Source: Chloroflexota bacterium
GTDB lineage: Bacteria; Chloroflexota; Limnocylindria; Limnocylindrales; CSP1-4
NCBI GenBank assembly: GCA_021790375.1
Contig: JAJYEB010000072.1
Coordinates: forward strand, 1 to 8,034
Reading direction: 5' to 3'
DNA length: 8,034 bases
Shown: piece after piece, positions 5,860 through 8,034 of the stretch
Layout: the number at the start of each line of letters is the position of its first letter
Numbering within the stretch: the first letter of the stretch is position 1
The notes under the pieces: generated by a model
The model's input: only the letters and a program-made list of their open reading frames with translations
The model's database searches: none
Told to the model about the DNA's origin: nothing
Made by a program: the position numbers and the translations under genes

Positions 5860-6855
5860 ATGTCAGGGCCGGCCCGTCGCGACGTCGCGAGCCCGGACAT
5901 CTCGGGATCGGATCGAGGGGTGCTCGTCACCCTCGCGGACCTGACCTGCGAAACCTGCGGCAGCTACGTACACCCGTTCCTGGATCGCTGTCCCGGCTGC
6001 GACGCGCAGCGCCGTTCCCTCTACGAAGCCCTGCTGGCCGACCCGACGCTGGACATGCGCGCCCTGGCCGCCGACCCGGCCGTGGTCCAGGCCGCCGCGG
6101 AGTCCATCCGGCGGGCCACCCTGACCAGCACCCGACGGGGCCTCGGGTCGCGGCAGGCAACCCGGCCCGATCTCGAGTCCGCCGGTGTCGTGGACGCGGC
6201 CGCGATGATCGACTACGTGTGCGACGGGCTCACGTACCGGCTCCGCGGCGTGGCTGAGGCTCAGGCCGCACCGATCGACGGAGCGATCCGCGCCGCCCCG
6301 GACGCGCTGGTCCTGAGCACGGCACGCGGGCACCGGACGCTCGCGGGGGTCCCGGCGTGGAGCATCCTTGGCGCGTGTCCCCGATCGGCGGTGACCCGAC
6401 GCATCCCCGACTGGAACGGCGTCTCGTTCCGCGGATCCCCGGTCGCCGCGGTCGCCGGCGTCGCGCGCGGAGATCTGCTGGTGATCCACGCGACCGGGCA
6501 GGGGATCGCGGCGTTCAGCGTGGCCAACCCGTCCGGCCTCTTCGCCACCAGGGCCACGCCTTCGCACTACGAGGAGGTCGCGCGCTGGATCGGCCTGTTC
6601 GCCATCACCGTGTCGGAGGCACGGTGGCGGAACCGGGGCGTCGAGCAATACGCCAAGGAGCTCGGCCTGCTGCCCGACGTGGGACGGGAGAGCGCTCCGT
6701 CCGGGGACGGGGGATCCCCGCTCCCGGGGACGGCGTCGCCGGCGGGGCGCACGGTGCGGGAGGCGCTGGCCGAGCTGGAGGAACTCCGGGCCGGCGGCCT
6801 GGTGACCGACACCGAGTACGACCAGAAGCGGCGCGAGATCCTTCGGCGCCTGTGA
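5860..6855 (+). CDS. Unrecognised protein with N-terminal zinc ribbon and C-terminal SHOCT-like domain
   Basis: I do not recognise this 331-residue protein as a named family. Visible parts: a disordered-looking N-terminus, then a four-cysteine zinc-ribbon pattern C30-x2-C33-x10-C44-x2-C47. A mixed helical stretch follows (about 50-145), then a central, strand-rich region (about 146-250) with valine/alanine runs that could be a PH- or GRAM-like beta domain (a guess from pattern only). A Pro/Gly/Ser linker covers about 272-297. The last 33 residues (ALAELEELRAGGLVTDTEY and on) match the SHOCT short C-terminal domain, a helical oligomerisation module. No signal peptide or transmembrane helix is evident. 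ATG 5860 touches the plsY stop with no gap, implying cotranscription and translational coupling; GTG 5920 is an alternative start that keeps the zinc ribbon. A role in membrane or lipid-related regulation is only suggested by the plsY neighbour. Confidence 0.75.
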   Translation: MSGPARRDVASPDISGSDRGVLVTLADLTCETCGSYVHPFLDRCPGCDAQRRSLYEALLADPTLDMRALAADPAVVQAAAESIRRATLTSTRRGLGSRQATRPDLESAGVVDAAAMIDYVCDGLTYRLRGVAEAQAAPIDGAIRAAPDALVLSTARGHRTLAGVPAWSILGACPRSAVTRRIPDWNGVSFRGSPVAAVAGVARGDLLVIHATGQGIAAFSVANPSGLFATRATPSHYEEVARWIGLFAITVSEARWRNRGVEQYAKELGLLPDVGRESAPSGDGGSPLPGTASPAGRTVREALAELEELRAGGLVTDTEYDQKRREILRRL

Positions 6856-6971
6856 GTCCGGGCCGCTGACGCCGGAGCCCGCACGCCCGGCCGGCCCGCA
6901 GGCGGCCGAACGCGGCCCGCACGCGGCCGATCGCCGCCCACGCGGGGCGGCGGACAGAGCACAATCCGCCC
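6856..6971 (+). promoter_or_regulatory. GC-rich intergenic region upstream of ptsI with hairpin and phased repeats
   Basis: This 116-nt gap has no credible small gene. It contains a perfect 8-bp inverted repeat, CGCCGCCC (6932-6939) and GGGCGGCG (6945-6952), with loop ACGCG. Upstream are three copies of GCGGCC starting at 6902, 6912 and 6923, so 10 and 11 bp apart, close to one helical turn. No T-run follows the hairpin, so it is not a standard intrinsic terminator. It occupies the place where a -35 element would lie for the CACAAT box, so an operator or attenuating role is possible. Confidence 0.45.
6960..6965 (+). promoter_or_regulatory. Possible -10 box of a leaderless ptsI promoter
   Basis: CACAAT matches TATAAT at four of six positions. 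It ends six bases before the ptsI ATG at 6972. No ribosome binding site lies between them, and the spacer CCGCCC resembles the CGCCCGTC spacer before plsY. This is weaker than the plsY box alone but gains support from the shared layout. Confidence 0.42.
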
Positions 6972-8034
6972 ATGCGCACCTTGTCCGGCACTCCGGCCTC
7001 GGGGGGCGTCGCCAGGGGCCCCTGGATCCGCATCGAACCAGCCCGTGAGCCGGCGGCCCGCTCGATCGCGCCCGCCGAGATCGACGTCGAGCGCGCCAGG
7101 CTGAGCGCCGCCGCCGCGACCGCCGCGGCCGAGCTCGAGGCGCTGGCCGATCGCGTCACGGCCGACGGCCACCCCGACGAGGGCGCCATCTTCGGCGCCC
7201 AGGCCCAGATGGCGCTCGACCCGGCACTCTCGTCCCTGGCGGAGCAGGTCATCGAGGAGCGACACGTCGACGCCATCGGCGCCATCCTCGAAGCGGGCCG
7301 CGACCTGGCCGACCAGCTCCGCGGTCTCGGCGACGAACTCCTCTCCGCGCGCGCGGCGGACGTCGGCGACGTCGCGCTGCGGATCGCCCGGCGCGTCGCC
7401 GGGATTCCCGACGCGGCACCGCCACAGCTGGAGGTGCCGGGCATCGTCGTGGCCGAGGACCTGCCCCCGTCCGTGACCGCGACGCTCCCCCGCGAGCGGC
7501 TCCTCGGGTTCGCCCTGGAGACCGGGTCGGCCACCGCCCACGCCGCCATCCTTGCCCGCGCCTACGGCATCCCGGCCGTGGTCGGCGTCCAGGGGCTTCT
7601 CGCGGCGCTGGGTCCCGGCGAGATCGCGATCGACGGCGGGACCGGCGAGGTGTTTCTCGACCCCGATGCCGCCACCGACCGCGAGCTCGAGGTGCGGGCC
7701 GAGCGCTCCCGCCGCGCGGACGCGGAGGCGCGGAGCGAGGCGTCGCTGCCGGCGGTGACCCGCGACGGCGTGGAGATCACGCTGCTGGCGAACATCGGGA
7801 CCCCGGAGGAGGCGCCCCGGGCCGTGGAGCTGGGCGCCCACGGCGTGGGCCTGTTCCGCACCGAGTTCCTGTTCCTCGAGCGCCCCACCGAGCCGTCCGA
7901 GGACGAGCAGGTCGCCGCCTACCGCGCCGCCGCCGAGGCGTTCTCCCCGTACCCGGTCACCATCCGGCTGCTCGACGTGGGCGGCGACAAGCCGATCCCG
8001 TATCTGCCGATGACCCCCGAGGCCAACCCGTTCC
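6972..8034 (+). CDS. ptsI: PTS Enzyme I (phosphoenolpyruvate-protein phosphotransferase), N-terminal part; runs off window
   Basis: Enzyme I takes phosphate from phosphoenolpyruvate and hands it to HPr. The 3' end is missing: 354 codons of about 550-575 are visible. An N-terminal SGTPASGGVARG segment opens the protein, followed by the HPr-binding helical domain (about 35-145; FGAQAQMALDPAL matches the usual F-x-AH-x-xL-DP stretch). The swivelling phosphohistidine domain has ALETGSATAHAAILARAYGI (181-200), with His190 in the place of E. coli His189. The start of the PEP-binding barrel shows LLANIGTPEEA, GVGLFRTEFLFLER (291-304), EQVAAYR and TIRLLDVGGDKPIPYL (330-345). The active-site loop reads GSATAHAAI rather than the common GGxTSHTAI. 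There is no HPr domain at the N-terminus. ATG 6972 starts the family N-terminus and lacks a ribosome site, with CACAAT six bases ahead. It may supply phosphate to the upstream DhaM through an HPr located elsewhere. Confidence 0.93.
   Translation, partial: MRTLSGTPASGGVARGPWIRIEPAREPAARSIAPAEIDVERARLSAAAATAAAELEALADRVTADGHPDEGAIFGAQAQMALDPALSSLAEQVIEERHVDAIGAILEAGRDLADQLRGLGDELLSARAADVGDVALRIARRVAGIPDAAPPQLEVPGIVVAEDLPPSVTATLPRERLLGFALETGSATAHAAILARAYGIPAVVGVQGLLAALGPGEIAIDGGTGEVFLDPDAATDRELEVRAERSRRADAEARSEASLPAVTRDGVEITLLANIGTPEEAPRAVELGAHGVGLFRTEFLFLERPTEPSEDEQVAAYRAAAEAFSPYPVTIRLLDVGGDKPIPYLPMTPEANPF

Noticed and set aside
4164..6257. A 697-codon plus-strand open frame across panE, plsY and the start of the zinc-ribbon gene
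   Set aside because: It crosses two well-supported genes in another frame, and its translation is dominated by Arg, Gly, Ala and Pro without motifs.
6932..6952. Intrinsic terminator for the zinc-ribbon gene
   Set aside because: The 8-bp stem is perfect, but no T-run follows; the next bases are GACAGAGCAC. It is kept as a hairpin of unknown role.
6567..7841. A 424-codon minus-strand open frame opposite ptsI and the ptsI promoter gap
   Set aside because: It is antisense to Enzyme I, whose motifs are clear on the plus strand, and it reads as low-complexity Arg/Gly/Ala sequence.
1..8034. CRISPR array, tRNA or rRNA gene, insertion sequence or prophage
   Set aside because: No regularly spaced direct repeats, cloverleaf-like sequence, transposase motifs or terminal inverted repeats were found, and the genes are tightly packed metabolic genes.

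Overview
The window is very GC-rich (roughly 70% by eye) and densely packed. Every gene lies on the + strand, and many neighbours overlap or sit a few bases apart. Start codons are ATG or GTG, and two genes look leaderless. The proteins resemble those of high-GC, menaquinone-using, Gram-positive-like lineages such as Chloroflexota (perhaps the Limnocylindria/Ellin6529 group) or Actinobacteriota. This placement is inferred from protein style and base composition; no 16S rRNA or other marker is present.

Region 1 (1-4091) looks like one glycerol/dihydroxyacetone operon. It holds the C-terminal half of glycerol kinase (glpK), a short FAD-dependent glycerol-3-phosphate dehydrogenase of the GlpA type, a succinate dehydrogenase/fumarate reductase-type iron-sulfur subunit (SdhB-like), two small cytochrome b-type membrane anchors (SdhC-like and SdhD-like), and DhaM, the PTS phosphoryl carrier for dihydroxyacetone kinase. 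No SdhA flavoprotein, GlpB or GlpC is visible. The simplest reading is that GlpA takes the place of SdhA on an SdhBCD-type quinone-reducing module. That would make a hybrid, membrane-bound glycerol-3-phosphate:quinone oxidoreductase, and it is the most interesting proposal from this window.

Region 2 (4114-5151) is a ketopantoate reductase family gene (panE-like), 22 nt behind dhaM and probably the last gene of the same transcript.

Region 3 (5152-6855) starts after a 78-nt gap with a TATACT box just ahead of plsY (acyl-phosphate:glycerol-3-phosphate acyltransferase). PlsY abuts an unrecognised zinc-ribbon/SHOCT protein with no gap.

Region 4 (6856-8034) is a 116-nt, very GC-rich gap with a perfect hairpin, helically spaced GCGGCC repeats and a CACAAT box. 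It is followed by the first 354 codons of PTS Enzyme I (ptsI), cut by the window end.

Working model: GlpK makes glycerol-3-phosphate (G3P). G3P is either oxidised to dihydroxyacetone phosphate by the GlpA/SdhBCD-like complex, feeding electrons to the quinone pool, or acylated by PlsY into phospholipid. Enzyme I, through an HPr not seen here, would phosphorylate DhaM, which powers DhaK/DhaL (also not seen) for dihydroxyacetone use.
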